A DNA stretch of 64,000 bases from Salinicola aestuarinus (GTDB lineage Bacteria; Pseudomonadota; Gammaproteobacteria; Pseudomonadales; Halomonadaceae). Positions within the stretch are counted from its first letter, which is position 1, and every line of letters starts with the position of its first letter. Positions 8,435 to 16,882 of the stretch are shown here, one piece after another. A model generated the notes under the pieces. It had not been told where the DNA came from, ran no database searches, and worked only from the letters and a program-made list of their open reading frames with translations. The position numbers and the translations under genes are program-made. The DNA is taken from positions 114,308 to 178,307 of the forward strand of contig NZ_PZJP01000004.1 of the NCBI RefSeq assembly GCF_003206645.1, in the 5' to 3' direction.

Positions 8435-9730
8435 ATGTGGTCATTGCTGCGCCCTATTCGTGCCCTGCTCGGCAGCGTCGCGCTGCTGCTGCTAGGCAAC
8501 GGTCTGATCAATACCCTGCTGACACTTCGCGGGACCGACGAGGGGTTCTCGACCGCCCTGCTCGGCGTGGTGATGTCGGGCTACTTCATCGGTTTCATCG
8601 GCGGCACCTGGATCAGCGGACGCCTGATCCGGCGTATGGGCCATATTCGCACCTTCGCCTTCGGCGCAGGCATCTGCGCCTCCGCCGCCCTGTTGCATCT
8701 GATTTTCATCAATCCATGGGTCTGGCTGGTGCTGCGGATTCTCTACGGGCTGTCGTTCATCACGCTAATGACGGTGATCGAGAGCTGGTTGAACGGCCAG
8801 ACCGCGAGCCATCAACGCGGTCGCGTCTTCGCTATCTATATGGTGGTCAACCTGGGATCGCTCGCCATCGCCCAGCAGATCCTGAGACTGGACACCTCGC
8901 AGGGCTTTCTGCTCTTCTCGATCACCTCGATTCTGATCTGCTGGGCGCTGCTTCCCATCACCATGACCCGCCGCAGCCAGCCGGTCATCGCCGAGCGCCC
9001 CAAGAGCAGCCTCAAGGCGCTGCTGGGTTTTGCCCCGCTGGCGGTCGCCGCCTCGGCCATGTCCGGGCTCGCCATGGGCGCCTTCTGGACGCTGACCCCG
9101 GTCTTTGCTCGCAGCGTCGGTTTCGATGTCGCGGGCGTCGGCGTGCTGATGAGTTGCGCTATTCTGGGAGGGGCGCTGCTACAGATCCCGATTGGACGTT
9201 TCTCCGATCGACACGATCGCTCACGGGTGATGACGTATGTGGTCTTTCTGGCGGCACTGACAGCGCTGGTGATGCCGCTGGCGACGCACAAGGAGACCCT
9301 GCTGGCACTCTACTTCGTCTGGGGGGGGCTGGCGTTCTCGATCTATCCGATCGCCGTCGCCCAGCTGATCGATCAGCTCCACCCCGAGGAGATCGTCGCC
9401 GGCTCCGCCGATATGCTGGTGGTTCAGGGCGCGGGCAGCGCCGTTGCGCCCATCGTCGCCGGTTCACTGATGGGAATCGCCGGCGTGCAGGCCTTTCCGC
9501 TGTATATCGCCACCGTGCTTCTGCTGCTGGCGATATTCGCGCTCTACCGACGCCGCCGAGTCTCTACACTGGTAAGCGGAGATACCGCACACTTCGAGCC
9601 AATGACACCGACCAGTAGCCAGGCACTGGCCATGATGTACGACGACGTGCAGAAGGATCTGTTCGCCGATCCCAGCTTCTACGAGGAGCACGAGCGCCAG
9701 CGAATCGTCGAGATGGCCGGCCGGGCGTGA
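8435..9730 (+). CDS. MFS transporter, YcaD-like
   Basis: This is a 431-residue integral membrane protein with about twelve hydrophobic helices in two sets of six, split by a central polar loop near residues 182-195 (TRRSQPVIAERPKSS). The MFS loop 2-3 signature is seen as GRLIRRMGHIRTF. The second-half equivalent is GRFSDRHDRSRVMTYV. It resembles the YcaD group, whose substrates are not established. A hydrophilic tail of about 50 residues follows the last helix (FEPMTPTSSQALAMMYDD...). The start ATG follows a GGGAG site. The spacer before it (8259-8434) shows no clear promoter. The cargo is unknown. Confidence 0.88.
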   Translation: MWSLLRPIRALLGSVALLLLGNGLINTLLTLRGTDEGFSTALLGVVMSGYFIGFIGGTWISGRLIRRMGHIRTFAFGAGICASAALLHLIFINPWVWLVLRILYGLSFITLMTVIESWLNGQTASHQRGRVFAIYMVVNLGSLAIAQQILRLDTSQGFLLFSITSILICWALLPITMTRRSQPVIAERPKSSLKALLGFAPLAVAASAMSGLAMGAFWTLTPVFARSVGFDVAGVGVLMSCAILGGALLQIPIGRFSDRHDRSRVMTYVVFLAALTALVMPLATHKETLLALYFVWGGLAFSIYPIAVAQLIDQLHPEEIVAGSADMLVVQGAGSAVAPIVAGSLMGIAGVQAFPLYIATVLLLLAIFALYRRRRVSTLVSGDTAHFEPMTPTSSQALAMMYDDVQKDLFADPSFYEEHERQRIVEMAGRA

Positions 9731-9841
9731 TCCTCCGCGCCCCGTCGACCACAAAGCCGCGCAGCGAGTGACGGCGCGCGACGCGCGACAAGGCATATCA
9801 AGGGACAATCGCCGGTCCAACGACCGGTCAGGAGAAGACGC

Positions 9842-12133
9842 ATGCTACTTGCAACCGATCTCGACGGCACATTTCTGGGTGGCGACGCCGACGCCAAACT
9901 GAGCCTGTATCAAACCATCGCCGCCCACCCCGAGATCCAGCTCGCCTATATCAGCGGGCGCAGCCTGGAGGCAATTCTGCCGCTGCTATCGGACCCGACG
10001 CTGCCGCAGCCGGATTTCATCGTGGCGGACGTCGGCGCGAGCCTCTACCACGGTGACTCGCTGCAGCCGATCCAGCCGCTGCAGACCCCCATCGATGAGC
10101 GCTGGCCGGGCGAGTCACAGATCGCCAGCGCCATGAGCCGTTTCCCCGATGTCGTTCGTCAGGACGAACCTCAGCTACGCCGCTGCTCCTACTACTGTCC
10201 GCCGGAGCAGGCCAACAACCCGGCGCTGGCCGAGCTCGCGACCTCCCTCGATTGCGACATGCTCTACTCTTCGGGGCGCTATCTCGACTTTCTGCCCAGT
10301 GGGGTCAACAAGGGCTCGAGCCTGGAGAAGCTGGTCGGGTGGCTGGGGATCGATCGCGAAGAGGTGCTGGTTGCCGGCGATACCCTCAACGATCTCGCGA
10401 TGCTGACCGTCGGTTTCAAATCGGTCTGTGTCGGCGGCTCCGAGCCTGCGCTGCTCGAGCAGACGCAGAACCAGACCCGCGTCATGCATGCCAGCGAGCC
10501 CGGCTGCGGCGGCATCATCGAAGCCTTTGCCCACTTCGGCTTTCTCGGCGCCCACGGCATGGCCGCCGAGAACCGCCGCGACGCCACCCAGACCGGTAAG
10601 GCGGAACTGGTCATCGTCTACCACCGCCTGCCCTACGAGGAGCACCGCGTCAATGGCAAGACCCAGCGACGCCGGCCAAAATCCCCCAACGGCATCATCC
10701 CCACGTTGCTGAGCTTCTTCGCCGACCAGCGCGGCTCCTGGATCGCCTGGTCGATTCACGAGCCCGACGATAGCGAGCCCTTCGTCAAGCACACCAGTGT
10801 CGATGCCAAGCAGTATCCGCTGTTGACTGCCGCCCGCGTGGCGCTGACCAAGACGCAGGTCGATACCTTCTACAAGCGCTTCTCGAAAGAGGCGTTCTGG
10901 CCGACCCTGCACACCTTCTGGGAACGGGCCGTGTTTCGCGAGGAGGATTGGGAGGTCTACTGCGACGTGAACCGCGCCTTCGCCGAGCGCACCGCCGAGG
11001 AGGCGGCGGAGGGCGCGCTGATCTGGATCCACGACTACAACCTGTGGATGGTACCGGCGTACCTGCGGGAGATGCGTCCAGACCTGCGTATCGCCTTCTT
11101 CCACCACACCTACTTCCCGTCGGCGGACGTCTTCAACGTGCTGCCGTGGCGTCGCGAGATCGTCTCGAGTCTGCTGCAGTGCGACTACGTCGCCTTCCAC
11201 ATTCCGCGTCAGGTCGAGAACTTCGTCGATGTCGCGCGTGGCGTGGTGCCGCTGAAAACGCTCTCCCGACAGAACTGCGCGCCTCGTTTTCTGACCTACG
11301 GCTGCGCCGTGGGGCTCGAGACCATGACGACCGCCGTGGATACCGGCTCTCGGGTCGTGCGCCTGGGGGCACATCCGGTAGGACTCGATCTCGACCGTAT
11401 CCGCAACGCGCTGGATCGCGAAGGCGCCGAGTCACGCATGACCGAGCTCCGTCAGGAGTTCGGCGGGGTCAAACTGATTCTCTCCGTCGAACGCCTCGAC
11501 TACACCAAGGGCATTCTGGAGAAGCTCCAGGCCTACGAGCTGCTGCTCGAGGAGAACCCGGAGCTCAGGGGCAAGGTGACGCTGGTCAGCATCTGCGTGC
11601 CGGCGGCGCGGGAGATGACGATCTACAACGAGTTGCAGACGCAGATCGAGCAGACCATCGGCCACATCAACGGCCGCTTTGCCGACGTCGGCTGGACCCC
11701 GGTGCAGTTCTACTTCCGAGGTTTCCCGTTCGAGGAGGTGGTCGCCTGGTATGCGATGGCCGACGTGATGTGGATCACGCCGCTGCGCGACGGGCTCAAT
11801 CTGGTGGCCAAGGAGTTTGCCGCCACCCAAGGGATGACGCAGGGCTGCGGTGTCCTGGTGCTCTCCGAGTTCACCGGCGCCGCGGCGGAGCTCAAGGGGG
11901 CGATCCTGACCAACCCCCATGACATCCACGACCTCGCCCGGACCTGCTATCTGGGGCTCAATCTGCCGCGAGCGGAAGCCGAAGCGCGACTGCGACAGCT
12001 CAACGATATCGTCAGTTACAACGACATACGCCGCTGGGGCAAGACCTTCATCGAGGCGATCCGCGACGAAACGCCGGAAGATGGCGACGTCACCGAGATC
12101 AGCACGGTCAATCCCACCGGCCATCTCGCCTGA
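9842..12133 (+). CDS. ggpPS: Fused glucosylglycerol-phosphate phosphatase-synthase (GgpPS-like)
   Basis: This 763-residue fusion is predicted to make the compatible solute glucosylglycerol from ADP-glucose and glycerol 3-phosphate. The N-terminal part (1-245) is a HAD phosphatase with DLDGT at 6-10 and VAGDTLNDLAML near 178-189. The C-terminal part (about 255-750) is a GT20 glycosyltransferase. Its opening VIVYHRLPYEE...SPNGIIPTL and its SKEAFWPTLHTF, WVHDYNLW-like, FFHHT, PWR and PLRDGLNLVAKEF blocks follow cyanobacterial GgpS more closely than OtsA. A GgpPS of this architecture is known from Stenotrophomonas and other salt-tolerant bacteria. Trehalose-6-phosphate synthase/phosphatase is the main alternative. 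A GGAG-type site precedes the ATG. The gene appears monocistronic. Confidence 0.85.
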   Translation: MLLATDLDGTFLGGDADAKLSLYQTIAAHPEIQLAYISGRSLEAILPLLSDPTLPQPDFIVADVGASLYHGDSLQPIQPLQTPIDERWPGESQIASAMSRFPDVVRQDEPQLRRCSYYCPPEQANNPALAELATSLDCDMLYSSGRYLDFLPSGVNKGSSLEKLVGWLGIDREEVLVAGDTLNDLAMLTVGFKSVCVGGSEPALLEQTQNQTRVMHASEPGCGGIIEAFAHFGFLGAHGMAAENRRDATQTGKAELVIVYHRLPYEEHRVNGKTQRRRPKSPNGIIPTLLSFFADQRGSWIAWSIHEPDDSEPFVKHTSVDAKQYPLLTAARVALTKTQVDTFYKRFSKEAFWPTLHTFWERAVFREEDWEVYCDVNRAFAERTAEEAAEGALIWIHDYNLWMVPAYLREMRPDLRIAFFHHTYFPSADVFNVLPWRREIVSSLLQCDYVAFHIPRQVENFVDVARGVVPLKTLSRQNCAPRFLTYGCAVGLETMTTAVDTGSRVVRLGAHPVGLDLDRIRNALDREGAESRMTELRQEFGGVKLILSVERLDYTKGILEKLQAYELLLEENPELRGKVTLVSICVPAAREMTIYNELQTQIEQTIGHINGRFADVGWTPVQFYFRGFPFEEVVAWYAMADVMWITPLRDGLNLVAKEFAATQGMTQGCGVLVLSEFTGAAAELKGAILTNPHDIHDLARTCYLGLNLPRAEAEARLRQLNDIVSYNDIRRWGKTFIEAIRDETPEDGDVTEISTVNPTGHLA

Positions 12134-12180
12134 CACGTCGACGGGCGCGGCTCGGCCGTGCCCGTTGGCCCGTCAGCCGT

Positions 12181-13032
12181 CTAGATTTCGCCGGTCCACC
12201 ACTCGCTGCGATGCGTCCCGCCCTCGGCAAGCCTGGGCGCCAGATCGGTGAATGCCGCCTCGAGGCGCTGATCGAGCTGCCAGGGAGGATTGCGCACCAG
12301 CAGTCCGCTGCCGAACATACCGCGTTCGGCGGCAGGCGCCCGCACGCTGAGTTCACTGCGCCAGAGCTTGTCGACGCCGGCCGTTTGCAGGCGCTCGAGC
12401 ATCCCACGGTGCCGGCCCGCCGGCAGTAGCGGGTACCACACCATGACCACGGCATGGCGTGCCTTGCGAGCGACGAACGCCAGCGTTTCCGCAACCTCAT
12501 CGTACTCCGCCTTGCGCTCATAGCTCGGGTCGATGAGCACGCAGAGTCTTGGTGTCGACACCGGCAGCAGCTGTCGCAGCCCCTTGAGACCATCGGCGTG
12601 GCGCCGCGTCACGTTATTCGTCGACGGCATCGCCTGGTCGGCGAGAAAGCGATGCTCGGCGGGGTGCAGCTCGAACAGCGTCAGCCGATCCTGCGGCCTG
12701 AGCGCCTCGCCGAGCCAGGTCGGCGAGCCGGGGTAGCAGTCCAGCTCGGCCCCCGACTGCTGCGCCGCGAGCGACGCCGTCCATTCACCGAGCGGCGAGC
12801 CGACCGGGATCTTTCGTCGCTCACGCCAGATACGCTCGACTCCCTCGCGATATTCGCCGAGCTTCTGTGTCTCCTTCGCGGCGAGCGGATAGAGGCCCCG
12901 ACCGGCGTGGGTATCGATGAAGCTGATCGCCGAGGCCTTGCCGGTGAGCGAGCGGACAAGCGCGAAGAGCCCCAGATGTTTGTGCACGTCGGCGAAATTG
13001 CCGGCGTGATAGGCGTGCTGGTAGGCGAGCAT
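12181..13032 (-). CDS. rlmJ: 23S rRNA (adenine-2030-N6)-methyltransferase RlmJ
   Basis: RlmJ methylates A2030 of 23S rRNA using S-adenosylmethionine. The 283-residue protein starts with the conserved MLAYQHAYHAGNFADVHKH and has FIDTHAGRGLY (SAM-binding region). The catalytic motif IV reads IDPSYE (about 164-169), where the family usually has DPPY, a conservative but notable change. The length fits E. coli RlmJ (280). The gene is convergent with ggpPS, the two stop codons being 47 bases apart. A minus-strand terminator isolates it from the OmpA-like gene upstream. No strong Shine-Dalgarno is seen before the ATG. Confidence 0.95.
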   Translation of the reverse strand: MLAYQHAYHAGNFADVHKHLGLFALVRSLTGKASAISFIDTHAGRGLYPLAAKETQKLGEYREGVERIWRERRKIPVGSPLGEWTASLAAQQSGAELDCYPGSPTWLGEALRPQDRLTLFELHPAEHRFLADQAMPSTNNVTRRHADGLKGLRQLLPVSTPRLCVLIDPSYERKAEYDEVAETLAFVARKARHAVVMVWYPLLPAGRHRGMLERLQTAGVDKLWRSELSVRAPAAERGMFGSGLLVRNPPWQLDQRLEAAFTDLAPRLAEGGTHRSEWWTGEI

Positions 13033-13080
13033 GAGCGACTCATTGCAACAAGGGAGCGTCGGCCACGACGATCCAGGGTG

Positions 13081-13112
13081 ACAAAAGGCGCGGCCCCGAG
13101 GGAGCCGCGCCC
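13081..13112 (-). terminator. Intrinsic terminator of the OmpA-like lipoprotein gene
   Basis: Read on the minus strand, GGCGCGGC pairs with GCCGCGCC across a short loop and is followed directly by TTTTGT. It lies about 65 bases after the lipoprotein stop codon and before rlmJ. Confidence 0.75.
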
Positions 13113-13130
13113 ATGAATAACACTGTCGAC

Positions 13131-13162
13131 GCGAGAGGTGCCCGAGGTCGGGAGCCTCTCGC
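13131..13162 (-). repeat. Second, nearly continuous hairpin just after the lipoprotein gene
   Basis: GCGAGAGG (13131-13138) pairs with CCTCTCGC (13155-13162), and inside it CCCGA pairs with TCGGG, leaving only small internal mismatches. It lacks a T-tract, so it may protect the mRNA 3' end rather than terminate. It sits 17 bases after the stop codon. Confidence 0.55.
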
Positions 13163-13178
13163 GTTCAGCCTTGTCGGT

Positions 13179-13877
13179 TCAGGACTGGCCGGTCGGCGTC
13201 AACGTGATCTCGACGCGCCGATTTTGCGCGCGGCCCGCATCGGTGTCGTTGCTCGCCACCGGATTGCGCTCGCCGTAGCCGACGGTGTCGATGCGGCTCG
13301 CCTGGACGCTGCCCTGTTCCAGATACGTCGCGACCGACTGGGCGCGGCGCTCGGAGAGCGTCTGATTGTAGCTCTCGGCGCCGGTGCTGTCGGTATAGCC
13401 GGCAACGGTGATGCGGGTTTCCGGATAGGCCCGCAGCACGGCGTTGACGTCGTTGAGCGCCTGACGCGCCGGCGTCTTGAGATCGCTGGCGTCGGTATCA
13501 AAGGTCACACTGCTCGGCATGTTGAGGATCAGGTCGTTGCCCTGACGCTCGACGCCGATGCCCGTTCCATCGAGACGGTTGCGCAGCTCGTCTTCCTGCT
13601 TGTCCATGTAGGCGCCAACGCCCCCCCCGATGGCGGCCCCTGCCGCGGCACCGATCAGCGCCCGATCCCGCGTGCTGCTGCCGCCGTCACCGGTCAACGC
13701 CCCCGCGACGGCACCGGCGATGGCCCCGATGCCAGCGCCCCCCCAGGTATTGCTGTTACCGTTTCCCTGCTGCGGAGAGGACGCCTGCTGGGAGCCGTTG
13801 GACGCGCAGCCGGAAACGCCTACGGCCAGGGCGACCGGGATCGCCATCCAGACCGTCTTCTTCGTCGCGATTGTCAT
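13179..13877 (-). CDS. OmpA-family outer-membrane lipoprotein with glycine-zipper region
   Basis: The protein probably anchors the outer membrane to peptidoglycan. The ATG at 13877 (MTIATKKTVWM) has AAGGAG eight bases upstream and is preferred over an in-frame start 51 bases earlier. The 232-residue product has a lipoprotein signal ending VSGC (lipobox). A low-complexity Ser/Gln/Asn/Gly segment follows, then a glycine-zipper membrane segment (GGAGIGAIAGAVAGAL and AAAGAAIGGGVGAY). The C-terminal OmpA-like domain (about 115-230) has the peptidoglycan-binding pattern TDSTGAESYNQTLSERRAQSV and NRRVEI. The layout matches E. coli YiaD. It is followed by tandem hairpins and lies 69 bases from hemW. 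Confidence 0.9.
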   Translation of the reverse strand: MTIATKKTVWMAIPVALAVGVSGCASNGSQQASSPQQGNGNSNTWGGAGIGAIAGAVAGALTGDGGSSTRDRALIGAAAGAAIGGGVGAYMDKQEDELRNRLDGTGIGVERQGNDLILNMPSSVTFDTDASDLKTPARQALNDVNAVLRAYPETRITVAGYTDSTGAESYNQTLSERRAQSVATYLEQGSVQASRIDTVGYGERNPVASNDTDAGRAQNRRVEITLTPTGQS

Positions 13878-13946
13878 GCATCTAGCTCCTTGCGCTTGCA
13901 CCACCGTCCTACGGCGGCCGGGTTCCATGGCGTGAGCGCGATTCGC

Positions 13947-15164
13947 TCAGGCCTCGTCGATCGACACCAGCAGGTCGTTGAGAAACAACAGACCCTGGGG
14001 TGTCGCTTGAAAACGCGATTCGCTGACCTCGAGCAATCCTCGAGCGCGGGCATCGTGCAGTCTGCTTTCCAGCTCCGACAGCGCGCGACCGGTATGGTTT
14101 TGCCAATCCTCGATCGCGACCCCGTCGACCAGACGCAGCGCATTCATGGAGAACTCCAGCGCCAGCGCCTCGGGCTCGAGTCTCTGCCGACCGGCAATGA
14201 AGCCGCGAGGATCATTGGCCCGACGCAGATAGGCTTCCGGTTGGCGAGTCTTCCAGCGCCGCTCGATGCCAAACCCGTTATCGGGCGCGGGCATCGTGAG
14301 CTTGCCGTGGGCGCCGGCGCCGATCCCCAGATAATCGCCGAAGCGCCAGTAGTTCAGGTTGTGCCGTGCCTGCCGCTCAGGCCGGGCGTAGGCCGAAATC
14401 TCGTAGCGCCTGAGTCCGGCGGACTCGATCAGCGCGTGGCCGGCATCCTGAATATCCCACAGATGCTCTTCGTCCGGCAGCGTCGGCGGGTGCGAGAAGA
14501 ACTCGGTGTTGGGCTCAAGCGTCAGCTGATACCAGGAGAGATGGCTTGGGTCGAGCGTCAACGCCTGCTCGATGTCGGCCAGCGCCAGCGCCGGCGTCTG
14601 ACCGGGCAGCCCGTGCATCAGGTCGAGATTGATGTTGTCGAAGCCCGCTCGGCGCGCCTGGACCATGGCGCTGACGGCCTCTTCGCCCGAGTGAATGCGT
14701 CCGAGAGCTTCGAGCTGCGCGGCGTGAAAACTCTGCACGCCCATCGAGAGCCGATTGATACCCACTCGGCGATAACCCTCGAAGCGCGCCTGCTCGAAAG
14801 TGCCAGGATTCGCTTCCAGGGTGATCTCGATATCGTCGGCGAAGCGGAGCCGTTCGCGCAGCCCCGCAAATAGCCGCGCATACGCCTCGGCAGAGAGCAG
14901 GCTCGGTGTCCCTCCACCGATGAAGATACTGACAACCTTGCGCCCCTGTACCAGCGCGAGATCGCCATCGAGGTCGGCGAGTAACGCCGCCACGTAGGCC
15001 GTTTCCGGGGGCTGCTGGCTGGCACCCAGCGCGTGCGAATTGAAATCGCAGTAGGGGCACTTGCGCACGCACCACGGCACGTGGATATACAGGGCCAGCG
15101 GTGGCAGCGTCTCCGGGGACTCGGCCGCGTTGTGGGCGCCACGTCGTGTCATGACATCGCTCAC
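13947..15164 (-). CDS. hemW: Radical SAM heme chaperone HemW
   Basis: This 405-residue radical SAM protein is of the HemW/HemN-like group. The cluster-binding motif CVRKCPYCDF (about 32-41) follows YIHVPWC, as in HemW. GGGTPSLL, the EANPGTFE block and a GVQSF motif follow. HemW is regarded as a heme-handling chaperone rather than a true coproporphyrinogen dehydrogenase. The C-terminal domain closes with a winged-helix-like stretch. The start is GTG at 15164, whose GTGA overlaps the rdgB stop by four bases, so the two are translationally coupled. An internal ATG four codons later is an alternative. The rdgB-hemW pairing is common in gammaproteobacteria. Confidence 0.95.
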   Translation of the reverse strand: MSDVMTRRGAHNAAESPETLPPLALYIHVPWCVRKCPYCDFNSHALGASQQPPETAYVAALLADLDGDLALVQGRKVVSIFIGGGTPSLLSAEAYARLFAGLRERLRFADDIEITLEANPGTFEQARFEGYRRVGINRLSMGVQSFHAAQLEALGRIHSGEEAVSAMVQARRAGFDNINLDLMHGLPGQTPALALADIEQALTLDPSHLSWYQLTLEPNTEFFSHPPTLPDEEHLWDIQDAGHALIESAGLRRYEISAYARPERQARHNLNYWRFGDYLGIGAGAHGKLTMPAPDNGFGIERRWKTRQPEAYLRRANDPRGFIAGRQRLEPEALALEFSMNALRLVDGVAIEDWQNHTGRALSELESRLHDARARGLLEVSESRFQATPQGLLFLNDLLVSIDEA

Positions 15165-15775
15165 GCCTGCAGCTGCTCCACCAGCGCCTGTAGCGCTCGA
15201 CCGCGATGACTCAGGCGGTTCTTTTCGTCACCGCTCAGCTCACCGGCGCTCATGGCGCTCTCGGGTACCCAGAAAAGTGGATCGTAGCCAAATCCCCCCT
15301 CGCCCCGGGGATGGGCGAGGATGTCGCCGGCCCAGTCTCGCTGGACGATCAGCGGTACCGGGTCGTCGGCATGGCGCAGATAGACCAGAACGCACCAGTA
15401 GCGTGCGCCGCGGTCGCCCTCGGGCACCTCCCTCAACGCCTCGAGGAGCTTATCGTTGTTGGCGCGATCGCGAGTGTCACGATCGCCCACCGCCTGCGCG
15501 TAGCGCGCCGAGTAGATACCCGGCGCGCCGTTGAGCGCATCCACCGCCAGCCCGGAGTCATCGGCGAGTGCGGGTAGGCCGCTTGCCCGCGACACCGCAC
15601 GCGCCTTGAGAATGGCGTTCTCGACGAACGTCAGCCCGGTCTCCTCGACGTCGGTGACACCGAACGCCGACTGTGGTTGAACCCGAAACCCCAATGGGCC
15701 GAGCAGCTGCTGGAACTCAGCGAGTTTGCCGGGGTTGGCGCTGGCGATGACCAGATCTTCAAGGGGTTCGCTCAT
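15161..15775 (-). CDS. rdgB: Non-canonical purine NTP pyrophosphatase RdgB (XTP/dITP)
   Basis: RdgB hydrolyses ITP, dITP and XTP to keep deaminated purines out of nucleic acids. The protein opens with VIASANPGKLAEFQQLL. It has the conserved TFVENAILKARAVSRASGLPALADDSGLAVDAL block, GIYSARYA, and GEGGFGYDPLFWVP, ending with SHRGRAL. I chose ATG 15775 (MSEPLEDLVIASAN), giving 204 residues against 197 in E. coli. It has a GGAAGAG site upstream. An in-frame start 14 codons earlier is unlikely. It overlaps hemW by four bases. The promoter lies in the AT-rich spacer shared with the divergent CsgD-like gene. Confidence 0.96.
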   Translation of the reverse strand: MSEPLEDLVIASANPGKLAEFQQLLGPLGFRVQPQSAFGVTDVEETGLTFVENAILKARAVSRASGLPALADDSGLAVDALNGAPGIYSARYAQAVGDRDTRDRANNDKLLEALREVPEGDRGARYWCVLVYLRHADDPVPLIVQRDWAGDILAHPRGEGGFGYDPLFWVPESAMSAGELSGDEKNRLSHRGRALQALVEQLQA

Positions 15776-16207
15776 GACACTCTTCCTACCTGGCAAAACC
15801 GTCATTCTACGGTGCACGCCGTAGCGGGTATAGCGTCTCGCGCCGCCAGGTCGTCAACTTCCTAAGTCCACTTACGTTCGTCAGAAATCTCGCGAATTAG
15901 CGTGTACACATGGCTTTTTGACCGTCCGGCAGTGATGGGTTTTTCTCATACGTGAGTGAGTACGTAAAAAAGGCGGTTGGTATACCAAGCTGCAACTCTT
16001 TGATTGATTGAAGTTATTTTAAACCTTCATCTAGCCTTAATAATTTCAAACCGGTGACCGTTTGAAAACCTCTTGATCCTATATTTACAAGGCAGAGGTT
16101 TTATTAACACTATGGGGCACGCGTTCTCGACACGGCGGCATCAGAAACTCGTCCGAGACGCGCAACAAAACATATAGAAGACTCATCATTCTAGGGGGGT
16201 CCTTGTC
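15776..16207. promoter_or_regulatory. AT-rich, palindrome-rich divergent control region (rdgB / CsgD-like gene)
   Basis: This 432-base spacer is much more AT-rich than its surroundings. It contains a perfect 12-base palindrome TTGGTATACCAA (15977-15988) and TTTCAAAC-N8-GTTTGAAA (16044-16067). Overlapping the second is AAAACCTCT-N20-AGAGGTTTT (16065-16102), which could form a stem in the leader RNA ending in TTTTATT. These look like operators or an attenuator for the rightward CsgD-like gene. The leftward rdgB promoter must also be here. No gene is seen. Confidence 0.55.
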
Positions 16208-16882
16208 GTGAATACCGATAGCACTGATATCGTTCTCGTGACGGACTGCAATTCACAGTCCGTCCTCTTTCTCGATTATATCCACCAGAAAACGGGCTGC
16301 CGCGTCCTTGCGCTCAACCCGCAAGAGCGCTTTGCAGTGGCCGAGGGTCGCGGTGCGCTCGTCCTCCTGGACGGCGACCACGTTCAGGAAAAGGACCTGC
16401 TCACTTGGAATACCCGCGCCGAGGAGCACTCGTCGATCATCCTGTCGGCCTTCAACGTGCGCGACAACAAGCAGGTGATGGAGCTGCTGATCGGCATCCA
16501 TCTGCGTGGGGTCTTCTACCGCCAGGATAGCCTCGAGCTCATCTGCAAGGGCATCCTCAAGCTGCTCAAGGGAGAGCTCTGGATCTCTCGCCCTCTCTCG
16601 GCAATGCTGATCGACTTCTACCGGCGTCAGCAGGTCAACACCTACCGCCCGGTATGCGGCCTGACCCGCCGCGAGCTGGAGATTGTCACCCTGCTGGTAT
16701 CCGGTGCCAGCAATACCGAGATCGCGGAGAAGCTCTTCGTCAGCGAGCACACGGTGAAATCGCACCTCTACAACCTGTTTCGCAAGATCAACGTCCACAA
16801 TCGCATTCAGGCGACGAACTGGGCGCGCCAGAACCTGGGAACCATTCCCGTCATGGCCTCTCGCTACGCAGGGCGTCGTTAA
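16208..16882 (+). CDS. CsgD-like LuxR-family transcriptional regulator
   Basis: This 224-residue regulator has a degenerate receiver-like N-terminal domain (1-140) and a C-terminal LuxR-type helix-turn-helix (about 150-212: LTRRELEIVTLLVSGASNTEIAEKLFVSEHTVKSHLYNLF). The arrangement and details (ASNxEIAxxLFxSExTVKxHLYNLFxKI, RxQAxxWA) match CsgD, the enterobacterial master regulator of curli and biofilm matrix. The N-terminal domain lacks a clear phospho-acceptor aspartate pocket, as CsgD does. The start is GTG 16208 after an AGGGGGG-rich site. No curli or cellulose genes occur in the window, so the targets lie elsewhere. Spacers on both sides are AT-rich and full of palindromes, suggesting heavy regulation. 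Confidence 0.82.
   Translation: MNTDSTDIVLVTDCNSQSVLFLDYIHQKTGCRVLALNPQERFAVAEGRGALVLLDGDHVQEKDLLTWNTRAEEHSSIILSAFNVRDNKQVMELLIGIHLRGVFYRQDSLELICKGILKLLKGELWISRPLSAMLIDFYRRQQVNTYRPVCGLTRRELEIVTLLVSGASNTEIAEKLFVSEHTVKSHLYNLFRKINVHNRIQATNWARQNLGTIPVMASRYAGRR

Noticed and set aside
8407..9618. A 403-codon plus-strand frame overlapping the MFS gene
   Set aside because: The overlapping frame encodes a proper twelve-helix transporter, while this one has arginine- and alanine-rich noise and no membrane pattern.
13113..14873. A 586-codon plus-strand open frame across ompA-like and hemW genes
   Set aside because: It is antisense to two clearly recognisable proteins, has no family motifs and reads like reverse-frame sequence of GC-rich genes.
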